Below, piece by piece: positions 7,792 to 14,951 of a stretch of DNA of 40,796 nucleotides. The position numbers and the translations under genes are program-made. How positions within the stretch are numbered: position 1 is the first letter of the stretch; the number at the start of each line of letters is the position of its first letter. This stretch comes from Rhodobacterales bacterium (GTDB lineage: Bacteria; Pseudomonadota; Alphaproteobacteria; Rhodobacterales; Rhodobacteraceae). The notes under the pieces are model-generated. The model searched no databases and had not been told where the DNA came from. It saw only the letters and a list, made by a program, of their open reading frames with translations. Location: the NCBI GenBank assembly GCA_026400325.1, contig JAPLPF010000137.1:1486-42281 (forward strand), written 5' to 3'.

Positions 7792-8907
7792 ATGGTGGGG
7801 CAGAACGACGACAACGCCATCCGCGCCGCGCGGCTTTTGCATCATCGCAAGGCCGGGCTTGCCCCCGGCGATCCGGTCGCGCCGCCGATCATTCCAGCCA
7901 CCAGCTTTCATCTGCCCTCGAATGGCACCGGCGCCTTCAGCTATGCCCGCGCCGGGAACCCGACCTGGACGGAACTTGAGGCCCAGCTTTCGCTGCTGGA
8001 GGACGCCGAAACGGTTGCCTTCCCATCGGGGATGGCAGCGATTTCGGCGGCGCTTTTCGCCTGCCTGAAGGCGGGTGATCGGGTGATCCTTCCAGCCGAC
8101 GGGTATTATGTGACCCGGGCGCTGGCAGAAAGCTTTCTCCAGCCTCTTGGGGTAAAGGTTGAAACCCTCTCAACCGCAGCCTTTGACACGGCCGATCTGT
8201 CCGGGGCGGCCCTCGTCTACATCGAAACGCCGTCCAACCCGGGTCTTGATGTCTGCGACATCCGCAGCGTCGCCGCCCGGGCCAAGGCGGCGGGGGCGCG
8301 GGTGGTTGTCGACAATACCACGATGACGCCCTTCCTGCAGCGCCCACTGGACCTTGGGGCCGATCTGGTGGTGGCCGCCGACACCAAGGCGCCGGGGGGG
8401 CATTCCGACCTGTTGGCAGGACACGTGGCAGGCCGCGATGCCGATCTTGTGGCCCGGGTGCGCGATTGGCGGCGGCTGTCCGGCGCGGTGCTGGGCCCGT
8501 TCGAGGCCTGGCTTTTGCACCGGGGGCTGGAAACGCTGGAGCTGCGTTTGTCCCGGATGTGTGACAGCGCCCAACGGATTGCCGAACGGCTGCAGGCCCA
8601 TCCCCGGGTGCAGAAGGTGCGCTATCCGGGCCTGGCCGGTGATCCCTCGCATCGGGCCCTTGGCGGGCAGATGGCGAATGGCGGTTTTCTGATCGGCCTC
8701 ACGCTCGCCGACGCTGGCGTGGCCGAGAGGTTCCTGTCAGCCTGTCCCTACCTTGCGCAGTCGACAAGCTTTGGCGCCACCCACTCCTCGGCCGAGCGTC
8801 GCGCCCGCTGGGGCGATGCGGTGCCGGAAGGGTTCATCCGACTGTCGGTCGGGATCGAGCCTGTCGAGGTGTTGTGGACAGCGATTGACGCCGCTCTGGC
8901 AGGATAG
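7792..8907 (+). CDS. PLP-dependent Cys/Met-metabolism enzyme (cystathionine gamma-lyase/methionine gamma-lyase family)
   Basis: A 371-aa fold-type I enzyme. Evidence includes the phosphate/active-site segment YARAGNPTWTELE, the glycine-rich FPSGMAAISAAL, the cofactor-ring Asp in VVVDNTTMTPFLQ, and Lys199 in ADTKAPGGHSDLLAGHV as the Schiff-base lysine. The usual SxTKYxxGHSD is changed to DTKAPGGHSD here, so it is not a textbook MetB, MetC or MetY. An AGGAG at 7784-7788 lies close to ATG 7792; GTG 7795 in the same frame is also possible. It is the last gene of the plus-strand operon, 44 bases after the beta-hydroxyacid dehydrogenase, and ends before a pair of hairpins. A gamma- or beta-elimination on a sulfur- or N-methylated amino acid is plausible but unproven. 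Confidence 0.85.
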   Translation: MVGQNDDNAIRAARLLHHRKAGLAPGDPVAPPIIPATSFHLPSNGTGAFSYARAGNPTWTELEAQLSLLEDAETVAFPSGMAAISAALFACLKAGDRVILPADGYYVTRALAESFLQPLGVKVETLSTAAFDTADLSGAALVYIETPSNPGLDVCDIRSVAARAKAAGARVVVDNTTMTPFLQRPLDLGADLVVAADTKAPGGHSDLLAGHVAGRDADLVARVRDWRRLSGAVLGPFEAWLLHRGLETLELRLSRMCDSAQRIAERLQAHPRVQKVRYPGLAGDPSHRALGGQMANGGFLIGLTLADAGVAERFLSACPYLAQSTSFGATHSSAERRARWGDAVPEGFIRLSVGIEPVEVLWTAIDAALAG

Positions 8908-8912
8908 GGGGC

Positions 8913-8959
8913 CAATTTTCTCGAGCAGGAAAATTGACGAATTCCTTGCTTAAGGAATT
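8913..8959. terminator. Two adjacent AT-rich hairpins between convergent genes, probable bidirectional terminator
   Basis: Two perfect inverted repeats stand side by side: CAATTTTC/GAAAATTG (8913-8920 and 8929-8936, 8-nt loop) and AATTCCTT/AAGGAATT (8940-8947 and 8952-8959, 4-nt loop). They fill nearly all of the space between the plus-strand PLP enzyme (stop 8907) and the minus-strand SDR (stop 8972), the place for a shared terminator. The AT-rich stems stand out against the GC-rich surroundings. Confidence 0.65.
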
Positions 8960-8971
8960 TGGGTTTCGGCC

Positions 8972-9628
8972 CTACAGGCTGGCAAGAATACGTGCCGCCT
9001 CGTCCTGCAGGTCAGCCAGTCTGGACCGATCCTCGCCCGGAAAGAACCGGGCACGGGTTGCCGTGGGCATTGGCGCAGGGGTGGCAATCAGCACGCGGGG
9101 GCCGTGCTTTGCCGCTTCGACCTGCCAGCTTTGCGCCAGCGCGATCTGCGCGGCCTTGGTCGCGCCATAGGCGCCGAAGAACGGCTGTCCGGCGCGGGGG
9201 TCATCCAGAAACAGCGCGGTGCCACCTTTCGCGCGCAGCAAGGGTTCCACCAGCGGGATCATCAGTCCGGTTGCCCGGGTGTTGGTGGCCAGCGATTTTT
9301 CCCAATCCTTCTGGTCAATGTGACTGGCGGGGGCGAGGGGTGCTGCATGGATTGCAGCATGCACCCAGAGGCCAAGGCCGCCCCAGCGGTCGTGGATGCT
9401 GCGGCACAAATGGCGCATCGCGTCGTCATTGGTCACATCCATCGGCGCCAGCGTCAGGCCACCAGACCCCGGCAGCCCGGCGCGTTTCACCCGATCATCC
9501 AGATCCTCCAGCCCGCCTACGGTGCGGGCGACGGCCACCACATGCCAGCCGCGCAGGGCCAGCTGTTCGGCAAGGGCCGACCCGAGGCCTCGCGAGGCGC
9601 CGGTGACAAGGGCGATCTTCTGGGTCAT
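8972..9628 (-). CDS. SDR-family oxidoreductase lacking the canonical catalytic serine
   Basis: A 218-aa short-chain dehydrogenase/reductase. The cofactor motif IALVTGASRGLG is at the N-terminus and YGATK supplies the catalytic Tyr/Lys. The position that usually reads ISS or LSS, about 13 residues before the Tyr, reads FLDDPRAG, so the catalytic Ser is replaced by Asp and activity is uncertain; from memory this looks like a feature of a rhodobacterial subfamily. ATG 9628 is chosen because the fold starts there; the ORF-track extension to 9961 reads through the DUF1801 gene and an intergenic repeat. It lies downstream of purF-DUF1801 on the same strand, 70 bases after DUF1801, with a dispersed repeat element in the gap. 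Substrate unknown. Confidence 0.85.
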   Translation of the reverse strand: MTQKIALVTGASRGLGSALAEQLALRGWHVVAVARTVGGLEDLDDRVKRAGLPGSGGLTLAPMDVTNDDAMRHLCRSIHDRWGGLGLWVHAAIHAAPLAPASHIDQKDWEKSLATNTRATGLMIPLVEPLLRAKGGTALFLDDPRAGQPFFGAYGATKAAQIALAQSWQVEAAKHGPRVLIATPAPMPTATRARFFPGEDRSRLADLQDEAARILASL

Positions 9629-9655
9629 GCGTCGGTCCTTGCGGAAGTGTTGGAA

Positions 9656-9688
9656 GCCTCCGGCGGGGATATTTGGGCCAGAATGAAA
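9656..9688 (-). repeat. Dispersed intergenic repeat, short form (copy 1)
   Basis: A 33-nt element reading, on the minus strand, TTTCATTCTGGCCCAAATAT then CCCCGCCGGAGGC. It is 32/33 identical to the copy at 19703-19735. It lies 27 bases upstream of an SDR start codon; the second copy also lies upstream of an SDR gene. Related hairpin-bearing members are at 14184, 19748 and 29284. Confidence 0.8.
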
Positions 9689-9698
9689 GGGCAAGGGG

Positions 9699-10064
9699 TC
9701 AGACTTTGCCGTAGCCTGCGGCAAGTTCGGCCTGTCGCGTGCGGATGATCTGTTCGAGAAGGGCGTCGGGGAGGGGGTTGTCGGTCGTGAAGAGGACGCC
9801 GGACTTCGAGGTCTTGAACGGCGCGCAGTCGATCCGGGGAATGACAGTGCCGGAATGGGGGTAGAGGCCGAGGTGGCGGGTGAAGGCCGCGTAGCCCACG
9901 ACCATCCTGCCTTTTGGCCCCGGCTGGCGAAGCCCTGGCATGGCGTAGGACATTGTTTCAAGATGGTCGGGAAGAAGCGTCTTCAGGCGCGCCCGCAGGT
10001 TGGTCAGGGCCTCGCGCTGGTCCTGGGGGAGGGCGGAAAGATAGGTGTCGACGTCGGCGCTCAC
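9699..10064 (-). CDS. DUF1801-domain protein
   Basis: A 121-aa protein of the DUF1801 (YdhG/iron-chaperone-like) fold. Visible features are an N-terminal helical pair (DVDTYLSALPQDQREALTNLR), ETMSYAMPGLR, GRMVVGYAAFTRHLGLYPHSG and the C-terminal IRTRQAEL. The start is GTG 10064, which overlaps the purF stop as GTGA (10061-10064); the ORF-track start at 10145 lies inside purF and adds unrelated residues. The overlap implies translational coupling to purF. Family members are small cytosolic proteins without an agreed biochemical role, so I give no function. Domain assignment is fairly sure. Confidence 0.82.
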   Translation of the reverse strand: MSADVDTYLSALPQDQREALTNLRARLKTLLPDHLETMSYAMPGLRQPGPKGRMVVGYAAFTRHLGLYPHSGTVIPRIDCAPFKTSKSGVLFTTDNPLPDALLEQIIRTRQAELAAGYGKV

Positions 10065-11524
10065 TCGGCCGCCTTCATCTGGAACCCTTCCTCGATCTTG
10101 TCGGACGGGGCTACGGGGTAGTCGCCCGAGAAACAGGCGTCGCAAAAGCGGGGCGCGGCTGCATCGCGGCCAGCGGCTTCGCCCGCGGCGCGATAGAGGC
10201 CGTCGAGGGACACGAATTTCAGACTGTCGACGCCGATCCAGTCACGCATTTCGTCTTCCGACATCGTTGCTGCCAGAAGCTTTGACCGTTCCGGCGTGTC
10301 GACACCGTAAAAGCACGGCCATGCGGTCGGGGGTGAGGCGATGCGGAAGTGGACCTCGGCAGCCCCCGCCTCAAGGATCATGTCCTTGATCTTGCGGCTG
10401 GTGGTGCCGCGCACGACGCTGTCGTCCACAAGGATCACCCGCTTGCCCTTGATGAGGGCGCGGTTGACGTTCAGCTTGAGCCGCACACCCATGTTGCGGA
10501 TGCTGTCGGTGGGCTCGATGAAGGTCCTGCCCATGTACTGGTTGCGGATGATCCCCATCCCGAAGGGGATGCCGCTTTCATGTGCATAGCCGATGGCCGC
10601 GGGGGTGCCGCTATCGGGCACCGGGCAGACAAGATCGGCATCCACCGGGGCCTCGCGCGCAAGTTCGACGCCGATCTGGCGGCGGGTCTCATAGACCGAG
10701 CGGCCACCTATGATGCTGTCAGGGCGCGAGAAGTAGACGTTTTCGAAGATACAGAACCGGGATTTGGCGGGCTGGAAGGGGCGGGTCGATTCGATCTTGT
10801 TGCCTTCGATCACCACCATCTCGCCGGGTTCGATCTCGCGGATGAACTCGGCCCCGATGATGTCGAGGCCGCAGGTCTCCGACGACAGCGCCCAGCCGTG
10901 ATCGCTGATGCGTCCAAGGACCAGCGGGCGCACGCCAAGGGGGTCACGCACTCCGATCAGCTTGGTGCGGGTCATGGCGACGACGGAAAACGCGCCCTCG
11001 ACCCGGCGCAGCGCGTCCTTGATGCGTTCCGACAGGGTCTTCTGGATCGACCGGGCCATCAGATGAATGATGCATTCGCTGTCCGAGGAGGACTGGAAGA
11101 TCGACCCGCGCTCGATCAGTTCGCGACGCAGCGCGGTGGCATTGGTCAGGTTGCCGTTGTGCGCGATGGCGCAGCCACCCATCGAAAACTCGCCAAAGAA
11201 GGGCTGCACGTCGCGGATCGCGGTGGCGCCTTTCGATCCGGCGGTGGAATAGCGGACATGGCCGATGGACAGGTTTCCCGGCAGGGTGTCCATCACGTCT
11301 GGCTTGGTGAAGTTGTCACGAACATAGCCGAAGCGGCGGGCCGAGTTGAAGCCGTGGTCGGGGTGGTAGCTGACAATGCCGCCGGCTTCTTGCCCGCGAT
11401 GTTGCAGGGCATGCAGACCAAGGGCCACGAAGTTCGACGCATCGGCCACGCCGACGACGCCGAAGATCCCGCACTCCTCCTTCAGCTTGTCGTCATCGAA
11501 GGGGTGCGAGCGGAAGGGGTCCAT
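10061..11524 (-). CDS. purF: Amidophosphoribosyltransferase
   Basis: A 487-aa PurF that makes 5-phosphoribosylamine from PRPP and glutamine, the first committed step of purine synthesis. The Ntn glutaminase nucleophile is Cys18 in EECGIFGVVG, so a 17-residue propeptide would be removed. HALQHRGQEAGGI follows, and the C-terminal phosphoribosyltransferase domain has the PRPP loop VILVDDSVVRGTTS (about residues 360-375). Propeptide-bearing PurF proteins of this type commonly carry an Fe-S cluster (established for B. subtilis); whether this one does is not shown. It follows cvpA on the minus strand, the classic cvpA-purF arrangement, with a strong hairpin between them, and its stop overlaps the DUF1801 start. 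Confidence 0.97.
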   Translation of the reverse strand: MDPFRSHPFDDDKLKEECGIFGVVGVADASNFVALGLHALQHRGQEAGGIVSYHPDHGFNSARRFGYVRDNFTKPDVMDTLPGNLSIGHVRYSTAGSKGATAIRDVQPFFGEFSMGGCAIAHNGNLTNATALRRELIERGSIFQSSSDSECIIHLMARSIQKTLSERIKDALRRVEGAFSVVAMTRTKLIGVRDPLGVRPLVLGRISDHGWALSSETCGLDIIGAEFIREIEPGEMVVIEGNKIESTRPFQPAKSRFCIFENVYFSRPDSIIGGRSVYETRRQIGVELAREAPVDADLVCPVPDSGTPAAIGYAHESGIPFGMGIIRNQYMGRTFIEPTDSIRNMGVRLKLNVNRALIKGKRVILVDDSVVRGTTSRKIKDMILEAGAAEVHFRIASPPTAWPCFYGVDTPERSKLLAATMSEDEMRDWIGVDSLKFVSLDGLYRAAGEAAGRDAAAPRFCDACFSGDYPVAPSDKIEEGFQMKAAE

Positions 11525-11543
11525 GGGTCCGATTCCTGAAAGG

Positions 11544-11573
11544 CGCGGCTGCCGTTCACTTACGGCAGCCGCG
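11544..11573 (-). promoter_or_regulatory. Strong 12-bp hairpin between cvpA and purF
   Basis: CGCGGCTGCCGT and ACGGCAGCCGCG form a perfect 12-bp stem with a 6-nt loop, 33 bases after the cvpA stop and 19 bases before the purF ATG on the minus strand. No T-run follows in the transcript direction, so it is not a standard intrinsic terminator. It could be a processing or stability element separating cvpA from purF, or a weak attenuator. The structure is seen directly; the role is inference. Confidence 0.6.
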
Positions 11574-11606
11574 GGGGACTGTCACGCCCTGAAACGCCAA
11601 ATCCGG

Positions 11607-12236
11607 TCAGTTGCTGGCGGCAGGCGCCTCGGGTGCTGGTTCTGCCGCAGGAGCGGCGTCACCGACAGAGGCAGGCGCTGTCCCGATGCCACAGACATTT
11701 GTCAGATCGTTGTAGCGCTGGAGGATCCAGCCGGGGGCATCTGCGGGAATATTCTCGTCGATCTGGGCCTGGAAGTTGGCAAAGACCAGAGCAGTGCGCG
11801 ATTCGTCGATCATCGGGATCGCCTGATCGGACAGGACGCGGTCGTAAACGATGAAGGCGACCGCGATCAGCAGGATGCCACGCGCCGCGCCGAAAAGAAA
11901 TCCAAGCGCCTGGTCGATGCCGCCAAGGGCAGAGCGCTGCACCGCCCCCGAAAAGAGCGGGGTGAAAAGGGCCGCCACGATCAGGCCGATAACGAAGACC
12001 CCGGCAAAGGCGGCCACAACCGACAATTCGCAGCTTTCGGAAAGAAACTTGCCCACGACGGGCAGTTCCTTGACAAGCGGCTGCACACCGGGCGCGAAGT
12101 AGTAGGCCGCGACGGCAGCGCCGACCCAGCCAAGGATTGCCATCATTTCGCGGATCAGCCCGCGCGAGAAGGCGAGGATTGCGGAAACAATCACGATGAG
12201 GGCCGCACCACCGTCAACCGCGGTCAAGTTTTCCAT
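11607..12236 (-). CDS. cvpA: CvpA-family inner-membrane protein
   Basis: A 209-aa membrane protein with four predicted transmembrane stretches: around residues 8-30 (ALIVIVSAILAFSRGLIREM), 35-50 (ILGWVGAAVAAYYFA), 70-95 and 105-130. The SRGLIREMMAILGW segment is characteristic of CvpA (colicin V production protein family). The C-terminal tail is rich in Ala, Pro and Glu (AAPAAEPAPEAPAA) and probably disordered. It sits between radA (33 bases upstream) and purF, a linkage common in proteobacteria. The family was named for colicin V production in E. coli; a role in envelope homeostasis is reported there. Function here is by family only. Confidence 0.92.
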   Translation of the reverse strand: MENLTAVDGGAALIVIVSAILAFSRGLIREMMAILGWVGAAVAAYYFAPGVQPLVKELPVVGKFLSESCELSVVAAFAGVFVIGLIVAALFTPLFSGAVQRSALGGIDQALGFLFGAARGILLIAVAFIVYDRVLSDQAIPMIDESRTALVFANFQAQIDENIPADAPGWILQRYNDLTNVCGIGTAPASVGDAAPAAEPAPEAPAASN

Positions 12237-12269
12237 TTTCAGTCCCCATTCCCGTTCTTCTGGCAGGGC

Positions 12270-13640
12270 CTATCCTGCCCCGAACATCTCGCCCACAAAG
12301 GCCGTCAGGTCCGGCATTTGCCGAACTGTCAGGCCCGCCGCTCCACCTTGCGCCCCTTCGATCTTTGAATGGGACGGCAACGTCGCCTGTGAGAAACCAA
12401 GTTTCGACGCTTCTTTCAACCTGTTTTCCGATTGTCCCACAGGCCGTAGCGCGCCGGAAAGGCTGATTTCACCGAAAAGCACCATGTCTGGCGGAATTGC
12501 CACATCTTCGCGCGCCGAAAGCAGGGCACCGGCCACTGCAAGGTCGGCAGCCGGTTCATTGACCCGCAAACCACCGGCGACGTTGAGGAAAACGTCAAGG
12601 CCGGTGAAGGGAATGCCGCAGCGCGCCTCCAGCACTGCAAGGATCGTGGACACCCGCCCGCTGTCGAGGCCGACGACCGTGCGGCGCGGGCTGGCAAGGG
12701 TGGAGGGCGCGACAAGGGCCTGGATCTCGGTCAGGACGGGCCGCGTCCCTTCGATCCCTGCAAAGACCGCCGATCCGGGCGCGGGTTGGTCCCGGTTGGC
12801 CAGGAACAGGGCCGAGGGGTTCGGCACTTCGGCCAGCCCGCCACCCGTCATCTCGAACACGCCGATCTCGTCCGCCGGACCGAAACGGTTCTTCACCGCG
12901 CGCAGGATGCGGAACTGGTGGCCCCGCTCGCCTTCAAAGTAAAGGACGGTGTCGACCATGTGTTCCACGACGCGGGGGCCCGCGATCTGGCCGTCCTTTG
13001 TGACATGGCCGACAAGGATCACCGCGACGCCACGCCGCTTGGCAAAGGTCACCAGCTCATGGGCCGAGGCGCGGACCTGGCTGACCGACCCCGGGGCCGC
13101 CTCGATGCTGTCCAGCCACATCGTCTGGATCGAATCGATGATCGCCAATGCGGGCCGTTCGGCATCCAGTGTGGTCAGGATGTCGCGCAGGTTGGTTTCG
13201 GCGCCGAGCTGGACATTCGCATCCGTAAGGTCCAGCCGCTGCGCCCGCATCCGAACCTGCGCTGCCGCCTCTTCCCCCGATATGTAAAGACATTTCAGAC
13301 CCTTGCGCGCAAAGCTGGCCGCCGCCTGCAACAGCAGCGTCGACTTGCCGATCCCCGGATCGCCACCGACAAGAATGGCCGAGGCCGGGACCAGCCCGCC
13401 CCCCAGCACCCGGTCCAACTCGTCAATGCCTGATGAGGCGCGCGGCGGCGGGGCCTCTGCGGTCGCAAGGTCGGACAGCGGGATCAACCGCCCCCTGGCC
13501 CCAAGAGACTTTGGTCCGGTCGACAGAGGCGCCTCTTCCACGACGGTGTTCCAGCCGCCGCAGGCATCGCATTTGCCGGTCCATTTGCGGTAACTCGCCC
13601 CGCAGACGGAGCAGGTGAAAGAGTTTGTCGCTTTGCTCAT
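12270..13640 (-). CDS. radA: DNA repair protein RadA (Sms)
   Basis: A 456-aa RadA, normal length. Domains in order: an N-terminal C4 zinc finger (Cys10, 13, 24 and 27 in CSVCGASYRKWTGKCDAC), a RecA-like ATPase with Walker A GGDPGIGKST (residues 92-101), the RadA-specific KNRFG motif (250-254) in AVKNRFGPADEIGVFEM, and a C-terminal Lon-protease-like domain ending near residue 450. RadA promotes branch migration during recombinational repair. The ATG at 13640 opens directly into the zinc finger region. It stands on the minus strand between the PqiA-like gene and cvpA, 33 bases ahead of cvpA, so it probably shares a transcript with it. Confidence 0.97.
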   Translation of the reverse strand: MSKATNSFTCSVCGASYRKWTGKCDACGGWNTVVEEAPLSTGPKSLGARGRLIPLSDLATAEAPPPRASSGIDELDRVLGGGLVPASAILVGGDPGIGKSTLLLQAAASFARKGLKCLYISGEEAAAQVRMRAQRLDLTDANVQLGAETNLRDILTTLDAERPALAIIDSIQTMWLDSIEAAPGSVSQVRASAHELVTFAKRRGVAVILVGHVTKDGQIAGPRVVEHMVDTVLYFEGERGHQFRILRAVKNRFGPADEIGVFEMTGGGLAEVPNPSALFLANRDQPAPGSAVFAGIEGTRPVLTEIQALVAPSTLASPRRTVVGLDSGRVSTILAVLEARCGIPFTGLDVFLNVAGGLRVNEPAADLAVAGALLSAREDVAIPPDMVLFGEISLSGALRPVGQSENRLKEASKLGFSQATLPSHSKIEGAQGGAAGLTVRQMPDLTAFVGEMFGAG

Positions 13641-13721
13641 GCGGCCTTAGTGCCTGCAAAGGGCCCGCTCATCAAGCCTGACGGCTTTCTTCTCTGGGGC
13701 CGGCGCAAGCGAATAGGCCCG

Positions 13722-14156
13722 TCAGGGCTGCACAGCGGCGGGTTTGCTTTTCCACGAGATCAGCACCTGCGCCAGGATACAGCCGGTGAAAAGGTAAAGC
13801 CCCCAGGCGGTTTCGATGGTCACCATGCCCGCGCCCTTCACGATCACGATGTAAAGCGCGATCAGGAAGACATCGGCCATGGCAAGCTTGCCCAGCACCT
13901 CCAGCGCCGGAAGTACCTTCGGGCTGAGAAGGTTGAAGTGCAGGAGCGCAAGGCCGATGGTCTTGGCATAGGGCGCGAAGATCGCAAGGAACGTGACGAG
14001 AAGGGCGAGGGCCGCGTCTGACCCCCACAAGGACTGCAAGCCGGTGATGACGCTGATCTCGTCCATCCCGAAGATCGGCAGAAGGGCTGCGCGCAGAAGG
14101 GGCGCAAACCAGGCGATGGGGAACAGGACAAGCAGGGTCAGGTTGAGGTATTTCAT
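13722..14156 (-). CDS. PqiA-family (paraquat-inducible protein A) membrane protein
   Basis: A 144-aa polytopic protein with four hydrophobic segments: residues 3-20 (YLNLTLLVLFPIAWFAPLL), about 48-68 (AALALLVTFLAIFAPYAKTI), about 92-110 (MADVFLIALYIVIVKGAGMV) and 118-136. The AMADVFLIALYIVIVK block resembles the core of PqiA/YebS proteins, which act with MCE proteins in lipid transport across the periplasm. It has a single PqiA unit and no CxxC zinc ribbon at its N-terminus, unlike the longer two-unit E. coli PqiA. Its position directly after MlaE- and MlaF-type ABC genes fits an envelope lipid-transport role. No MCE (MlaD) substrate-binding gene is nearby. Confidence 0.8.
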   Translation of the reverse strand: MKYLNLTLLVLFPIAWFAPLLRAALLPIFGMDEISVITGLQSLWGSDAALALLVTFLAIFAPYAKTIGLALLHFNLLSPKVLPALEVLGKLAMADVFLIALYIVIVKGAGMVTIETAWGLYLFTGCILAQVLISWKSKPAAVQP

Positions 14157-14183
14157 CGGGCGCCTTTGAGCATGGCTGCGGGA

Positions 14184-14236
14184 CTGGAGGGTTTCACACC
14201 CTCCAGACCTCCCGTGGGATATCTGGCGACGAGAAA
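14184..14236 (-). repeat. Dispersed intergenic repeat with hairpin (copy 2)
   Basis: CTGGAGGG and CCCTCCAG (14184-14191, 14199-14206) form an 8-bp stem around a TTTCACA loop, followed by a conserved GACCTCCCGTGGGATATCTGG tail. Read on the minus strand it matches the layout of the member at 29284: CC(A)xATATCCCACGGG, then hairpin with TGTGAAA loop. It lies between the ABC ATPase stop (14250) and the PqiA-like start (14156). Confidence 0.8.
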
Positions 14237-14249
14237 GCCATGGTGGGTG

Positions 14250-14951
14250 TCATCGCACGCCCTCGATCGGCCCATCCGCCCGCCCGTGGATGAACTGCTG
14301 CACGTAGGGGTCTGGCGTTGCATCCATTTCCGAGACCGGACCGGTCCAGCGGATCACCCCGCCATGCAGCATCGCGACATTGTCCGCAATCGCGCGGACC
14401 GAAGACATGTCGTGGGTGATCGTCATCGCAGTGGCCCCCATCTCCACCACGATCTCGCGGATAAGGTCGTTGATGACGCCGGCCATGATCGGGTCAAGGC
14501 CGGTGGTGGGCTCGTCAAAGAAGATGATCTCGGGTTCTGCCGCGATGGCGCGGGCCAGGCCCACACGTTTCTGCATGCCGCCCGAAAGCTCGGCGGGGAA
14601 GAGGTCGGCGGTTTCGGGTTTCAGACCGACGCGGCGAAGTTTTTCGATGGCAATTGCACGCGCTTCGGCCTTTGGCAGGGCCTTCGCACCGCGCAGCAGG
14701 CGAAAGGCGACGTTTTCCCACACCTTCAGCGAATCGAACAACGCTCCGCCTTGAAAGAGCATTCCGAAGCGGGCCAGAAAGGCATCGCGGTCGGCCTTCG
14801 TCACATCCTGGCCATCAAGGGTGATCGTGCCGCTGTCGGGGCGCACCAGGCCAAGGATGCATTTCAGCAGCACCGACTTGCCCGTCCCCGACCCGCCAAT
14901 GATCACCATCGAGGTGCCCGACTGAACCGTCAGGTCCACCCCCTGCAGCAC
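14250..14951 (-). CDS. ABC transporter ATPase, MlaF type, with damaged 5' end
   Basis: The 233-aa ATPase has Walker A IIGGSGTGKSVLLK, a Q-loop (GMLFQGGALFDSLKVWENVAF), the signature LSGGMQKRVGLARA, Walker B EIIFFDEPTTGLDP and the H-loop TITHDM. It is typical of MlaF, which powers MlaE-type lipid permeases. The natural N-terminus is missing. In the same frame the homologous reading continues upstream of GTG 14951 as HKAFGANR, then changes abruptly at about 14976 into permease DNA read out of frame, with no ATG, GTG or TTG available before the homology ends. So the first beta strand and the normal start codon are lost, and only GTG 14951 could start it, overlapping the permease stop. Either a real deletion or an assembly error; see findings. 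Confidence 0.8.
   Translation of the reverse strand: MLQGVDLTVQSGTSMVIIGGSGTGKSVLLKCILGLVRPDSGTITLDGQDVTKADRDAFLARFGMLFQGGALFDSLKVWENVAFRLLRGAKALPKAEARAIAIEKLRRVGLKPETADLFPAELSGGMQKRVGLARAIAAEPEIIFFDEPTTGLDPIMAGVINDLIREIVVEMGATAMTITHDMSSVRAIADNVAMLHGGVIRWTGPVSEMDATPDPYVQQFIHGRADGPIEGVR

Noticed and set aside
13674-13687. AAGCC-TGAC-GGCTT hairpin followed by TTCTTC after the PqiA-like gene region
   Set aside because: The stem is only five pairs, and the T-rich side points to the plus strand, where no gene ends.
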